Source of the DNA: Adineta vaga
Taxonomy: Eukaryota > Rotifera
Assembly (NCBI GenBank): GCA_021613535.1
Contig: CP075494.1
Location: 12,090,001-12,154,000, forward strand
Reading direction: 5' to 3'
Length of the DNA: 64,000 nucleotides
Part shown: piece after piece, positions 15,427 through 27,388 of the stretch
How the letters are laid out: each line of letters begins with the position of its first letter
How positions within the stretch are numbered: position 1 is the stretch's first letter
Notes under the pieces: model-generated
Told to the model about the DNA's origin: nothing
What the model saw: the letters and a program-made list of their open reading frames with translations, nothing else
The model's database searches: none
Program-made: the position numbers and the translations under genes

Positions 15427-18400
15427 ATATGCTTCCGGTACTCGTCGTTCTGCACATAAACAGTACGAAAAAAAAAAGAAAGATACTAATAGAAAGCAAA
15501 GAAAAGAAAAAAAATGAATTGAGATCGAATTACATTCTATTGAACACTTGGTGAGATGAGGTAAACAGCTTGAACGAAAGCAATTGTTACACTTATTTGA
15601 TTGAGTTTTACATACATACTATACTGTTTCATTGAAAAAGACTAAAATGTATTCAGAAGGTATTAATTATTTAATGTAGAAAAAGAAAACAGTTTAACCA
15701 TGTTATTTTTCTGTTCTTTAGCATCAATTCGAACACCAACAGGACGAATTCATACACCACTTATTGAAGATAATCACGATGGAACTGTCTCAATTAAATA
15801 TCAACCATCAGAAATTGGTCTACATGAATTAGATGTTTATTATCAAGGTCAACCTATTGCTGGTTCACCATTTAAATTTCATGTTGATCAAGTTCAAACA
15901 GGTTATGTCACTGCATATGGACCTGGTCTTAGTCATGGTGTTTGTAATGAACCATGTAGTTTTCGTATTATTACAAAAGATGCTGGTTCTGGTGGTCTTT
16001 CAGTTGCAGTTGAAGGAAGTTCAAAAGCTGAAATTCAATGTAAAGATAATAAAGATGGTACATGCGATGTGACTTATTGGCCAGTAAGTAAAATTTCATT
16101 TGACTTTTTCATATTTGTTTTGTATGTTTTTTCTAGACTGCGCCAGGTGAATACACTATTACAGTTAAATTTGCTGATAAAAATATTGTTGGTTCACCAT
16201 TTACGGCTAAAATAACTGGTCCACCTTCATCAATGGATCAATATAAACGTTCTCAAGTTACTCTTGGTAATCAAAGTGAATTTAGTTTACGTGTTACTGA
16301 AATGGATATTCATGATTTACATGCAACTATACGTTCACCAAGTGGTTTTGAAGAACCATGTATATTAAAAAAATTAGCAAATGGAAGTTTGGGTATATCA
16401 TTCGTTCCTCGAGAGATTGGAGATCATTTAGTCAATGTTTATCGAGATGGTCAACATATTAAAAATAGTCCATTTCGTATTCATGTTGGTTCATCGGAAA
16501 TTGGCGATGCTAGTAAAGTTCGAGTATTTGGACGTGGTTTACAAGAAGGTAAAGAAAAAGGATAGAATTCAAAAGGAAATTGTATCGTATTATCTTAGGT
16601 TATGCATACCAAACAAATGACTTTACTGTTGTTACACGTGATGCCGGTAAATGAGAATCTTAGATTGAGAATCGTTTTTCTATATTTTCATTTTCTTTTT
16701 CTTCAGGTTACGGTGGTTTATCACTTTCAATTGAAGGTCCATCGAAAGCTGATATTGAATGTCATGATAATGAAGATGGTTCATGTCTTGTTACCTATAA
16801 ACCAACTGAACCTGGACTCTATATAGTCAATGTTAAATTTGCTGATAAACACGTACCAGGTTTGTACTCATTCTTCCTTGAAAAATTCTTTCATAATGGT
16901 TGATCAAATTACTCTGTTGTCATTTTATTATCGTCTATATTAAAAAAATTGATTTTGATTGATTCGTTTCGAATACATCAATAATCTAATTGTATAATTT
17001 CCCTCTTATTAATTTTTTCTAGGTAGTCCATTTACAGTTAATGTTGGCGGTCAAGGATCCAGTCGATTGAAAGAAAGTATTTTACGCGAACGTCGTGCTG
17101 TAGATGTAACACATATTGGTAGTCAATGCGAATTATCACTAAAGATTCCTGGTATGTATTGTATCTATTCTAGTTATTCTTTTTTTGTCATGGACTATGT
17201 GCTCTATAAACAACAAATGTCGGAGGAGGAAAATGACGAAAAGGAAAAGAATAAAATTGCCTGAATAGTTCTATCTGTTTGTCTGTCTATATATGTCTAA
17301 AACGTTTGTTATCAGTAGTTTCTTCAACGACATCGTTAACAATATTATCTTTGATGATGATGATGGTAGAATCCTTCTGATAGACGAGTTTTGTCAATTG
17401 ACATCAGCATAAAATATATGTAGGAGGAGTAGGATGACGACGACAACGATAGAAAAAGGAAACGTAGAAAAATTTTCTATGTATCATCAACTATCGTTTG
17501 TGGTGCGGATGATTAGGATAAATCTATGTTTATTTCGGTGTCCATGCTAAGACAACTGCGAGTGTTATCATAGGGGAGAAAAGAGAAATAGACACGTACA
17601 TATACATATATATCAACAAAAGAAGAAAACCACTAGATACCAGATAGTTGTTGCTCGAAGAAACAATGTATCCAGGGAATAATCTACAAACAAGCACAAG
17701 TGGTGAACGTCGTTCATCATATCAACATTATGCAATGTCACAAGTAAATAATGAAAAGCCTGTTGTACATCGTGAACAAGAAGAACAAGTACAATCATGG
17801 GGACACCCATCATCATCAGTATCATCCTATCAACCACAGAGTATTGATATGGAAAGAAATGTTTCTCATGGAAATCACTTGACTTCGAGTTCATCATCAC
17901 TATTTGATCGTCATAACACTGCTATCAATGAGAATACTAGCGGAATGGGTAATGCTAATTATCAACAACAACAACTATATTCAAATCAATATCAAAGTGT
18001 TGGACAAGCTGGACTACCACCTAAAGCAACACATGCACTTCGACAAAATCAGAATCAACACCAACATTATCAACAACAGCAACAACAGCAACAACAACAA
18101 CAACAACAACTTTCGAATACATCTTCCTCATATTCAAGAGTTAGTAATATGAGTAACGTTCAACAACAACAACAATCTGGATCTCACCATATTCATGAAG
18201 TACCCCATTTTCATGGATTTCGATTCCAAGCCCTACCAGGTTTCATTTTTGCGCTAGAGAAAAACGAATTTTAGATAAATATTTTAATAAACTTCTATGC
18301 AAACTAAATCTTCTGGTTTTAATTTCAGGCACGTCACCATTTGATATGAGCGCATATGTTACAAGTCCATCTGGCCATTTGGAAAATTGCGAGATTGTGT

Positions 18401-20487
18401 AAGTTTTGGTTTTTATTTTAAGATCTAAGAATCGAATCGTAGGGTTAGTGAGTCCAAAAGAAAAGCTTTTATACTTGTCATATTGTTACTTTCCTATCTG
18501 AATTTGATCGATGCCTCTGTTGATAACATTTACATACGAATTGTTATTCTCTAACCATTATAAACATTTTAACAAATTTAATTATGCTAAAAATGTCTTT
18601 TTGGTTTTTGTTTGTAGTGATCTCGATGACTGCAATTATTCAATTAAATTTATCCCAAAAGAAATGGGTGTTCATACAGTCAGTGTTAAACATAAGGATA
18701 TGCATATCCCAGGCAGTCCTTTTGGTAAATTAAATCGTTTTGTTTATATTTTATCTTCATATTGATAAAAATGTTTTCTATAGAATTCACTGTTGGTCCA
18801 ATTCAAGGTGGAGGTGCTCATAAAGTTCGTGCTAGTGGTAATGGTCTTGCTCGTGGAGAAGTTAATTCAACTAGTGAGAAATAATCGTTGTTTTTCAAAT
18901 AATAATCTACAACTAGTTGATCTCTTTTCCTAGATGAATTTAATATTTATACACGTGAAGCAGGCGCTGGTGGTCTCGCTATTGCAATTGAAGGACCAGC
19001 CAAAGCTGAAATTGACTTTTTCGATCGTAAAGATGGTTCATGCGGAGTCTCCTATGTATGTCCTGAACCAGGTGAATATCAAGTATCAATCAAATTCAAT
19101 GATGAACATATCCCAGATTCACCATTTAATGTTCTTATCGGTTCACCATTTGGTGATGCGAAAAAATTAACAATTCACAGTCTACAAACAAAAGGTCATG
19201 AAGTTAATCGACCATGTATGTTCACTGTTAATGTTAATGGTGCACGTGGAAGACTTGATGCTCGAGTAACAGCACCAAGCGGAGCTGAAGATACATGTAT
19301 TGTACAAGAAATGGGTGATGGTAGGAAAAAAATAAATACATTCTTTTCCTTCATGTTGAAAACATTTCTGTCTTCTTCTTCTGTGTAGAACATTATGCTA
19401 TTCGTTTTGTACCACGAGAAAATGGTGTTCATTGGGTACATGTTCGTTTTAATGGACGGGATATACCTGATTCACCATTTCGTGTCGTTGTTGGTCATGC
19501 TAATGCTGATCCTGGTCGAGTATTTGCATCAGGTTCTGGATTATATCAAGGAGAAACTGGTAATTAAAAGCGAACAAAATGAAAGAACATTCTAAAAAAT
19601 ATTTCATTTATTTCAGGTCATCCATGTGAATTTTTAATTGATACAATGAATGCAGGTGCTGGTGCATTAGCAGTGACTGTTGATGGACCATCTAAAGTTC
19701 AACTTGATTGTCGAGAAGTTGCTGAAGGTAAATAGCTATCGTTAGTTGAAAGATCAAGTTTCATATGCATTATTCATTATGAACAGGTTATCGTGTCAGT
19801 TTTACACCAACAGCACCCGGAGATTATCTTATTACGATCAAATTTGCTGGAATTAATATTGCTGGAAGTCCATTCAAATGTCTTGTCGGAGGTAGTTTCT
19901 TTTCTGATATGAATATTGAACAAATTCTATCGTTTTTTTTTAATAGGTGTTGGTTTCAATACCAATCGTGGTATTGGTTCATTAAGCACCTCCTCATCGT
20001 ATGTTCAACGCTCACAAGGTCATACAAAATATGATACTGTCGAACAATCATCATCTTTTGTCTCCAATTCACGAAATAATTATGCAGTTGTTGATGCAAG
20101 TCGTGTACGAGCACAAGGAGAAGGTTTATCAAGAGCCTATCGAAATGAAAAAGCATCATTTACCGTAGATACACGCGATAGTGGTAAGATATTAAAAAAA
20201 AAGAAAGCTTTGTTTGAAAATTTTCATATTGATTTTTGTTTTAAAAGGAAATGCTATGTTGATGGTAGGTGTCTTTGGTCCGAAATATCCATGTGAAGAA
20301 GTTTTTGTTAAACATATTGGAAATAATCAGTATAATGTTCAATATGTATGTTTTATCTTGGAGATTTTTCTTTGAAATTATATTTGATCTGTTTTAGACT
20401 GTTCGAGAAAAAGGTGAATATATGTTGGTTGTTAAATGGGGCGATCAACATATTCCAGGTTCTCCATGGCATATTGAAGTTGTTTAA
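6054..20487 (+). CDS. FLN: Filamin (actin cross-linking protein), complete gene
   Basis: Filamins cross-link F-actin and scaffold membrane receptors. The product starts with a Gly-rich leader, then two calponin-homology domains (about residues 45-265) with an [17 protein letters not shown] signature, then about 22 filamin Ig repeats carrying the VRAYGPGL and HIPGSPF motifs, ending in the dimerisation repeat. Exons: 6054-6183, 6269-6565, 7211-7471, 7524-7888, 7950-8027, 8075-8237, 8296-8496, 8754-8891, 8945-9202, 9411-9601, 9655-9912, 9970-10090, 10146-10370, 10534-10971, 11034-11165, 11501-11674, 11731-11999, 12064-12118, 12642-12800, 13128-13251, 13309-13462, 13614-13803, 13869-14116, 14695-14827, 15722-16083, 16137-16548, 16599-16646, 16707-16859, 17023-17151, 18329-18398, 18618-18724, 18784-18873, 18934-19320, 19389-19559, 19617-19727, 19787-19891, 19947-20183, 20248-20345, 20398-20487. 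These sum to 7332 nt (2443 aa); vertebrate FLNA is about 2650 aa. Thirteen repeats precede hinge 1 (human 15) and nine follow it, as in human. Three optional exons are listed separately. An AATAAA lies just after the stop. Confidence 0.95.
14209..14223 (+). other. Candidate 15-nt microexon in filamin hinge 1
   Basis: Within the 578-nt intron at hinge 1 (14117-14694), TACTAAC plus CCATTTAG is followed by 15 nt and then GTAGGC. The piece codes for PFPLM. It is flanked by codon-complete exons, so including it keeps the frame. The perfect branch-site-like TACTAAC makes this acceptor better than chance, but expression is unproven. Confidence 0.4.
14346..14363 (+). other. Candidate 18-nt microexon in filamin hinge 1
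   Basis: A long pyrimidine tract ending CTTCTCATAG is followed by 18 nt and GTATGA, with a second pyrimidine-rich stretch downstream. The 18 nt code for GATEVW in phase 0-0 between repeat 13 and repeat 14 (equivalent to human repeats 15 and 16). Dense flanking pyrimidine is typical of regulated microexons. Not proven by transcript data. Confidence 0.5.
15390..15418. repeat. (AT)n microsatellite in filamin intron
   Basis: About 14 AT dinucleotides followed by GTGTGTGC in the 894-nt intron between exons ending 14827 and starting 15722. Confidence 0.9.
17661..18239 (+). other. FLN: Filamin Gln/Ser/His-rich cassette exon (193 codons)
   Basis: Open frame bounded by an acceptor (GCTCGAAG) and a donor (CTACCAG then GTTTCA), phase 1 at both ends and exactly 579 nt. 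It can therefore be included or skipped without shifting filamin's frame. Skipping joins exon 17023-17151 to 18329, giving SLKIPG-TSPFDM, which matches the continuous strand of vertebrate repeat 18 or so (SLKIPEISIQDM). The encoded segment is low complexity (QQQ runs, Ser, Asn, His) and would sit in a loop of that repeat. An in-frame ATG at 17666, with TATA-like DNA near 17600, means it could instead be an alternative first exon for a short C-terminal filamin. Confidence 0.7.
18073..18109 (+). repeat. CAA/CAG polyglutamine tract
   Basis: About a dozen CAA/CAG codons inside the cassette exon, encoding the longest Gln run of the segment. A second, shorter run lies near 18160. Confidence 0.85.
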
Positions 20488-21467
20488 ACAAATAAATACA
20501 ATCGAACAAAAAAGAATTCTGAATGAAAAAAAAGAAATTCATCTTTTTATTTATATGCATATATGCTAGAGAATTTTTTTATATATTTTCTTCTTTTTTT
20601 TCTCATTACGAGTAGTTTTGTTATACTCTATTGTGTGTGCACGCATGCTCAAACTACTCATTTTGTCTTTTTTTTTATTAGTCAAGGTGCTATGATGTGT
20701 GAAATGAGTTAGAGAAGAACAACAAAATCAATCAGAAAAACTTCTCGTTTCTCTACATCTAATTGTTTGGTCATCCTTTTTCTAGTTGGTCGAAATTCTT
20801 TCTCTCTCTCTCACTCTTCTCTGTTTGTTTTTCTATTATAAAAATCATTTGTTCTATATATAGATTTGCAAGAAAAGACTAATACCTTTATCCCTCAAGA
20901 TTTGCTTTGTCCGTTTTGTGTTATTTCATGTTTTCTTTTTCATACGTATTTTTTTTCTATAAAAGAGATTTTTATGAAGAAGTCGAGAAATCTCTCTCGA
21001 GAAGACGAGCTTGTTTTTCTCAAGCACTACTCTCTCTCTCTCTGTTCGATCAATATTTCGATTGATTTATTTGACAGATATTTCTTCTCTTGAGTATATT
21101 TATTCCTTTGATGGCTGAATGCACTCATGGTAATCTTGAGGGAGAATTCACAAAATAAGACTAAACCTAGTGACTTATTATACTGATGAGAAATAAAATA
21201 GAAAAATCATTCTCAATGTAATAAAGGATGTTGCCGAAGTTTTTCTTTATCTTCCTATCTTATCTTTCTTCCGGCTTAGCATATTGACGAAGATTGAATT
21301 CCATGAGTTTTTCCAATTCTGTCATTTCTTGTTTTCTTCGAAGAGAAACCATAGAAAACTCAGAATGTTCACATTTATATTCCAGCTGCTCATCTTTCTC
21401 CTCTCTAATCATATATAACTATTCGTATTACTGTTGTTTCTCCAAGAATCTCTTCACTGATCTTCTA
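20488..21467. other. Intergenic, filamin 3' region and acetyltransferase 5' region
   Basis: AATAAA at about 20493 just after the filamin stop, then AT-rich DNA with CT-rich tracts. The frame of the next gene is open upstream to an ATG at 21303, but the residues between 21303 and 21467 look like untranslated DNA (Ser/Cys/Tyr-rich). Confidence 0.6.
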
Positions 21468-22214
21468 ATGCATTCATCACGAGTGTTTCAACGTTTAACC
21501 GAACGTTCTGATTCAATATCTCCAACATCTTCATGTCCATCTACACCACCTTCATCAAAAACATGGTCGGAACCACCACAGATTGATTTCTGTGTAATGA
21601 AGAATGAACATCGTGAAAAAGTCTTTGAACTTGTTCTGGACACTTTCTTTCGTGATGAACCATTAAATCATTGTCTAGCTTTTGATTTACCTACGGAACC
21701 AATTGAATTTGCTGAACTTGTTATAACAATTGCACTCGAGGATCAATGTTCATTTGTTGCTATTGATGTTCAAACACAAAAAATAATCGGTGTTATTCTC
21801 AATATTATCAAATCTCGTTCACAAAATTCCGATAGATTTCATGTAAATAATTTTCAATCGGAAAAATTACGTTTTATTTTGAATATTCTTCAATATGCTC
21901 ATGGTACAATTGATTTATTTGAACAAATGAATACAGATCGTTTATTACATATTGTCATAATTGCTATCGATGCCCATTATCGTGGTTTACGATTAACAGA
22001 AAAACTGATTCATGCGAGTTTAGAACGAGCTAAAACAGAATTACATCTTCATGGTGCTTTTTCTGAAGCAACAAGTCTTTATTCAGCTAAAGCTTTTCGT
22101 AAACAAGGTTTTCAAGTCTATAATGAAATCATTTACATAAAATATGATGCGATTCGTTTAGCTAATTTAGCTGGAGAACATGATCGTTGTCAATTGCTTG
22201 CTAAACAATTATAA
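21468..22214 (+). CDS. GNAT N-acetyltransferase, arylalkylamine type
   Basis: Single-exon protein of 248 aa. It resembles the insect dopamine/arylalkylamine N-acetyltransferase family, which moves acetyl from acetyl-CoA to amines. The N-terminal strand-helix contains VLDTFFRDEPLNHCL, matching the family's F-x-x-DEPL motif. The acetyl-CoA loop is seen as AIDAHYRGLRLTEKL near residue 165, and the last part (SLYSAKAFRKQGFQV) fits the conserved GNAT C-terminal helix and strand. I chose the ATG at 21468. An upstream in-frame ATG at 21303 would add 55 residues of poor coding quality. Amine specificity cannot be read from sequence, and a polyamine or glycine substrate is also possible. Confidence 0.8.
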   Translation: MHSSRVFQRLTERSDSISPTSSCPSTPPSSKTWSEPPQIDFCVMKNEHREKVFELVLDTFFRDEPLNHCLAFDLPTEPIEFAELVITIALEDQCSFVAIDVQTQKIIGVILNIIKSRSQNSDRFHVNNFQSEKLRFILNILQYAHGTIDLFEQMNTDRLLHIVIIAIDAHYRGLRLTEKLIHASLERAKTELHLHGAFSEATSLYSAKAFRKQGFQVYNEIIYIKYDAIRLANLAGEHDRCQLLAKQL

Positions 22215-22493
22215 GTTTTTCTTTTCTGTTTATATATATATACATACAAAATGTATAAATGTATTGTCGATTTTTTTCGTTTTCTTCTGTTCTATACTAT
22301 TAAAATAAGAAAGTATACTCGCCCATAACGTCAGTTTCGGTTGAACGATTTACTCTTTTATTCTGTACGATAAAAGAAAAAAAGAAACGTATACACTGAT
22401 GTCGATGTATATACATGTAATATAAAAAAATTACAGAGGTAGTAAAAGAAAAATTTGTTTTCAGTTAGATGTTTACAAAATTATCGAATAGCA

Positions 22494-23291
22494 ATGGATA
22501 ATTCTCAACACATAATGCCTTTTAAAGAAAAAATTTTACATCTTGATACAGTTAATCAAAAAGAATTTCAACGTTTACGACGTATTGCATTTTGGTCATG
22601 TATTATTTCATTTGTGGTTGATATTGCACTTGGTTTAACAGCATTTATTAATTGTATACGTACAGAATCATTTGTTGGCTTTTCATATTCTGTACATACA
22701 TTTATGGATTCACTATGTACAAGTTTTGTTTCATGGCATTTACGAGGAATGACAATATCTGATAGTCAACGTCGTGATACATTAGCTTGTTGTGTTATTG
22801 GTGCTTTATTTATTGGATCATTTCTTGCTATTGAAAGTCGTGCTATACAAAGTATGATATCACCACCAACTGTACGACCAGATTTGACTGTAGTAATCTA
22901 TTCATTTATTCATATTATTGTCTTTACAATCTTATCAATTATTAAAATTCGTATTAGTAAACGAATTCGGTCGAAATCATTGAAATTTGATACATTAAAT
23001 TCTATTATTGGTATTATTATGGTTTTACCATTGATTGTTTGGGATCGTGTTGTATTTATTAACAAATTTACACATTTAGATGATCTTATTCAAGCATTAA
23101 TGGCATTATTTTTATTTCTTGCAGGTGGAAAATTAATCTTAGATTCACTAACAATAATGAATACAGAATATGCCCGTAAAATACGAGAAGAAAAATTGAA
23201 AAAAATGTTGAAAGAAAGTGATGATGATGATGATAATAATAATATAGTGATGGGCGGTATTAATGGTAATAATCATGTTATTGGCACATAA
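22494..23291 (+). CDS. TMEM163-like cation-diffusion-type membrane protein
   Basis: Single-exon protein of 265 aa with about six hydrophobic segments and charged ends. TMEM163 is a zinc-binding relative of cation diffusion facilitators in endosomal and synaptic vesicle membranes. Matches to the family are the second-helix region FSYSVHTFMDSLCTSFVSWH, with an HxxxD metal-ligand spacing, and the C-terminal block around KFDTLNSIIG and GGKLILDSLT. The tail is acidic and Asn-rich (DDDDDNNN). A pyrimidine-rich acceptor-like TTGTTTTCAG lies about 30 nt before the ATG, so a spliced leader or a 5' UTR exon is likely. AATAAA occurs near 23369. CDF kinship is inferred from these motifs; transport is not shown. 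Confidence 0.7.
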   Translation: MDNSQHIMPFKEKILHLDTVNQKEFQRLRRIAFWSCIISFVVDIALGLTAFINCIRTESFVGFSYSVHTFMDSLCTSFVSWHLRGMTISDSQRRDTLACCVIGALFIGSFLAIESRAIQSMISPPTVRPDLTVVIYSFIHIIVFTILSIIKIRISKRIRSKSLKFDTLNSIIGIIMVLPLIVWDRVVFINKFTHLDDLIQALMALFLFLAGGKLILDSLTIMNTEYARKIREEKLKKMLKESDDDDDNNNIVMGGINGNNHVIGT

Positions 23292-23937
23292 CAAATTGTT
23301 CTTGTTTGAAGTATTTAACTTCAGAATGAATTTTTTCAAGCGTACAAATAGATTGTCTTTCTTGTGCTTAAATAAATATTCATCTAGGTACTGATTAGAA
23401 CGTTTCCTTTTGTTTCATGTGAAAAAGAAAAAAACTAGTTTACTTTGTCATTTATTTATCTATCTATTCGCGAATAAACTCGCTAATCGAGATTATCTTT
23501 ATCTTTTATTTGTGCATGTTGCTATTGAAATTTTGAAAGATATAAATTAATTCTCCGAAGAGATATCTTTCATGATGAAATTTCATTCTAGCAAAGATAT
23601 GTAAAATAATCAAAGAAAACCTTTGATTTAGAATATCTTCATGATTATATTCGAAGAAAATACTAAGGTTTTATTTATTGAATAGAATAAAACCTACTCT
23701 AATCTTCGATCTAGTTTCGTACTTGAACAAAATATATATGAAATGAATGAAAAACTATAAGAAATAAACAAATCGTTATATAGTGGAGTCTCAAGATATT
23801 TAAATAGTTATAAATAATAACAATAGATGGCATTGAAGGATTGTTATCATTTTCGATTGGTCTCTTATTCGTTCGATTTTTAAAACAAACGAAACGAATC
23901 GAACATATAAAATAATATTTGTTTATATCTATATGAA
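23292..23937. other. Intergenic between TMEM163-like gene and MCM10
   Basis: AT-rich, about 650 nt, with a polyadenylation-like AATAAA near 23369. No coding exon or RNA gene seen. Confidence 0.6.
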
Positions 23938-26369
23938 ATGGAAAACGAAATTGATGAAGATGAATTAGCAGCAATACTTGCCGAAGATGATCAACAAGAA
24001 GAAATTGAAGAAATTCTACATGAACAATCAACATCAAATGTATCATTTGCTAAACAAGCAGATCGAATGACACCAGATCAATTGATTGAATTAACATACT
24101 CACTAGTAGATATATCACTACCAACAACAACAGCAACAACAACAGAAAAACTTTCGACGTATAAACTCTCGGATAAAGATATGGGAGAATTATTTGAAAG
24201 CAAGAAAACAAGCAAGTATGATCATAACTAAATATTTCTATTCCCAAATCTGTTCATAAATCCTATTACAAATATAACATTGGATCCGCCATGCATTGTA
24301 AATTTTCAGAATATTCACAAATACTTCTATTGACAAAGAATAATTCATTGAAGCAATCTATTTCTTTCAGTTCAACACAACCAACGAAAAAATCGATATC
24401 TTCTACGCTTTCAACAGGGTTAACAACTCAATCAACAATTACACCTTCGGTTTACATCGATCCAACAACTCATATTCGTATTGGTACATTGAATTACACA
24501 CCGGCAGAAATCAAAACGAAATTAACATCAACAAAATTTATACGTTTATCTGAAATCGACAAACAACCACCACCTATGCCTTCTGAATGGTGTACCATGG
24601 CTGTATTAGCTCATAAATCCGATGTTAAACAAGCAAGTAATGGTTCAACTTATAGTATTTGGCGTATAACAGATTTCAAAGTTACAATCAATATGTTTCT
24701 ATTTGGTGATGCACATCAATCATTATGGAAAACCACATTATCAAGTGTTATACTGATATATGACGGTGACACAAAAAAACCGGGTCAATTATCAATTAAA
24801 CATGAACGAAATCTTTGTAATCTTGGTTCAAATCCTGATTTAGGTCAATGTAAAGCGAAAACAAAATCCGGTGAGCAATGTAAAATCTTAATCGATCGAC
24901 ATTCCTGTGAATATTGTGTGACACATGCACATCAAATACATAAAAGTGGTCAACGAAACAATAATAACAATAATAATAACAAATTTAATGCAGGAAATAT
25001 GTCAAGAATGAATTTACAAAGTACTGGTTCATATGTACCACAAAAATTTGCTTCGATTGGTAGTGCTACCGGAGGTGGTGGATCGTCATGGTCAAGAAAT
25101 TCACCAAAAACAATGGTTAAGAAAACGAATGATTCGGCGAAAACAAATGGAAATGAACTTAATAATAAAGAAAAATCTATGCTTGTGATGTTAGGTATTG
25201 AAGATGATCCATTAGTATGTGTTCGAAGTCAAGATGCTAAAGGTTATTAAAGATATAAGCTGTGCTTCATATGATTTTTTTGTATTTCTTTTTGATTTTA
25301 GGTTTAAGTGATTCGATGGCTGATATTCGTGAACTCTATCATGCTAAACAAGCAGCGGGTAAACTTAAAAGAGTTACGTATGATGAAACAAAACATCGAG
25401 ATGAAGTGGATACTTCCAAACAAATACGATCGTATCCAATGCCGGCAGAAGAAACGCTACCATCTGAACAACAAAAACCAGATTTATCAAAAATTCTTCC
25501 TTTAAAACCAACGAATTCAACAGCTATTAGTAAGAAAAGTAAGTAATCGTTGACTAAAACTTTAGATATTAATTCATTCAATTGCGAAAATAAGTTTCTC
25601 AAGTTTAAATGAATCGATGTATTTGTATTTGATTTCTATTTTAGCATCTTTACCAAAACAATTTGTCGATTTAACGAAAACGGCCAGTTCTGACGCAATC
25701 AACAGTGCTAAACAACGTGCAATTGATATACTCAAACAACGTCTTGCTCAAAAACAAGTAGCACCAAACAAAGGTCAATCTTTAATTTCTGCTGATCTAA
25801 CATCTCCTTCATCTAAACGTTCAATTATTGATTCTGATACGAGTAATCTCTCACCAAAACGTTTAAAAGTATCGAATACGGATGATTCAATTGATTCCAA
25901 ACAACGTTTTACTGATATTATGAATATGAAATCATCACATGCTGATCTTTATAGTCAAATGACACTGGATGAAATCTTCGAACGTTATAAGAAAAAAGAA
26001 AATATTGAAGAGAAACTTCTTCAAGTTATGGAACGTGATATAAAAGTTGTTGTTTGTCGACAATGTCATTATACTTCCTATAAACAATCGGTATTATGTA
26101 AGCAAAAACAACATTATGTAAAAATTTGTGAAGTCAAGCAGAAATTTTTCGAATGTATCGAATGTCATAAACGTATCTTCACTTGGTCACAATATCCAGT
26201 GGAAAATTGTACAAATTGTCATAGTTTAAAAGGTTTTCGTCGTACAGCTTTGATTCGCGAACGACATGGTGCAAAATTTGATGATGAAATTCTAGTATTA
26301 CGTGGTGAAGAAGAAAAATTTCTTAATTCATTTGCTAGTTATGAAAAATTACCTTCTGTTATTGATTAA
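23938..26369 (+). CDS. MCM10: MCM10 DNA replication initiation factor
   Basis: Four exons: 23938-24215, 24371-25242, 25302-25538, 25645-26369 (2112 nt, 703 aa). MCM10 binds DNA and the CMG helicase at origins. An acidic N-terminus (DEDELAAILAEDD) is followed by the OB fold (about residues 165-270, with EWCTMAVLAHKS and YSIWRITDFK). Next is the family zinc finger, NLGSNPDLGQCKAKTKSGEQC followed by a further Cys cluster and His. The C-terminal domain carries the CRQCHYTS and CIECHKR ... CTNCHS zinc-ribbon pairs. Domain order and length fit animal MCM10 (about 870 aa in human, shorter here). An Asn run sits at about residue 290. The second donor is a weak GTTATT. Confidence 0.93.
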
Positions 26370-26792
26370 ATTATGAAAATTTCTCCTTATCTATTCTTTA
26401 TATGATATAATCATATACATATATATCTCTATATGAAATTCTTTATCTGTTTAAGATCTCATCTCGAGAATAATTACTCGTTATTCGAACTTAAACAAAA
26501 GGAATTTCACTCATGATCAATACAATGTTTTTTATCCACTCAAAGTTGATAACGGTAAAGTGTTCTTAAGTGAAGTTCAACAGCAATCTTTTTCTATATT
26601 TGGAAAAAAAACAGAATTCAATTTTCCAAGCAGTAAGAATGAATTAATCATAGCATGAAATCTTATTCCTAGAATTTCGTTCATTATTCATTATCTCAAA
26701 TAAAAATCTCGTAATGATCTTATTTTTAGTTAAACCTTTTCTCAATTTATTAAAAAATATGAAAAAAAACCCTATCTTCAACAGATATATTC
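26370..26792. other. Convergent intergenic gap, MCM10 and Ly6-like gene
   Basis: 3' ends of two convergent genes, AT-rich, without recognisable features beyond likely polyadenylation sequence. Confidence 0.5.
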
Positions 26793-27388
26793 TCAATGAT
26801 AAACATACTTTGAATATGACAAATCATTGATACAGTTTGTTAGTAACAAAGTAATTAGAATTGTTAAGAGTGATGAACTGAAGATTTGTGCACGGTTACA
26901 TCCATCACTTGAACAAAGTGACATATAGCCTTGTAAACGAATTGTACCAGTCATGGATTGAAAACCTTTCAAACGAAAATTACCCGATGTTTCTAAAGAT
27001 TTAGTTGAATCCATAATATTATCTACCAAACAAGTACGATAATAAATAATCGTATTTAAATACGATGCATTTGCATTGCTATCAACACTCGTAACACGAC
27101 CGGTTATCTTCACACAAAATCGTGCCGGAAATGTTCCATTTTTACCTACAGATGTTGCCTAAATCAAGTATAGTATTCGTTTCTTTTTTATTTGAAAATA
27201 TCTACCTGACAATCCAATTGAATAGGATTAAGTAATGCTGAAAATGGATCTTGACATGCATCATTATTTGAGTCTGTAGTCATACATTTATAACACGATA
27301 AACCTTGACCGGATAATGGTCTAATAAGAATGCAAGATTGTAAGAGAATTCCGACAAAATATTTGTTAATATAATCATTTAATTGCAT
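26793..27388 (-). CDS. Ly6/uPAR three-finger surface protein
   Basis: Two exons, 27206-27388 and 26793-27158, give 182 aa. An N-terminal hydrophobic stretch (YFVGILLQSCILI) can serve as a signal peptide. The mature part begins LSCYKCMTTDS, the classic first Ly6 cysteine pair, and the domain closes with SLCSSDGCN, the expected C-x4-CN ending. The hydrophobic C-terminus (SLLTILITLLLTNC) suggests a GPI-anchor signal, although about 14 polar residues follow it, which is unusual. Such proteins are extracellular and act in adhesion, channel modulation or cuticle and junction biology. The specific role is unknown. Confidence 0.75.
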
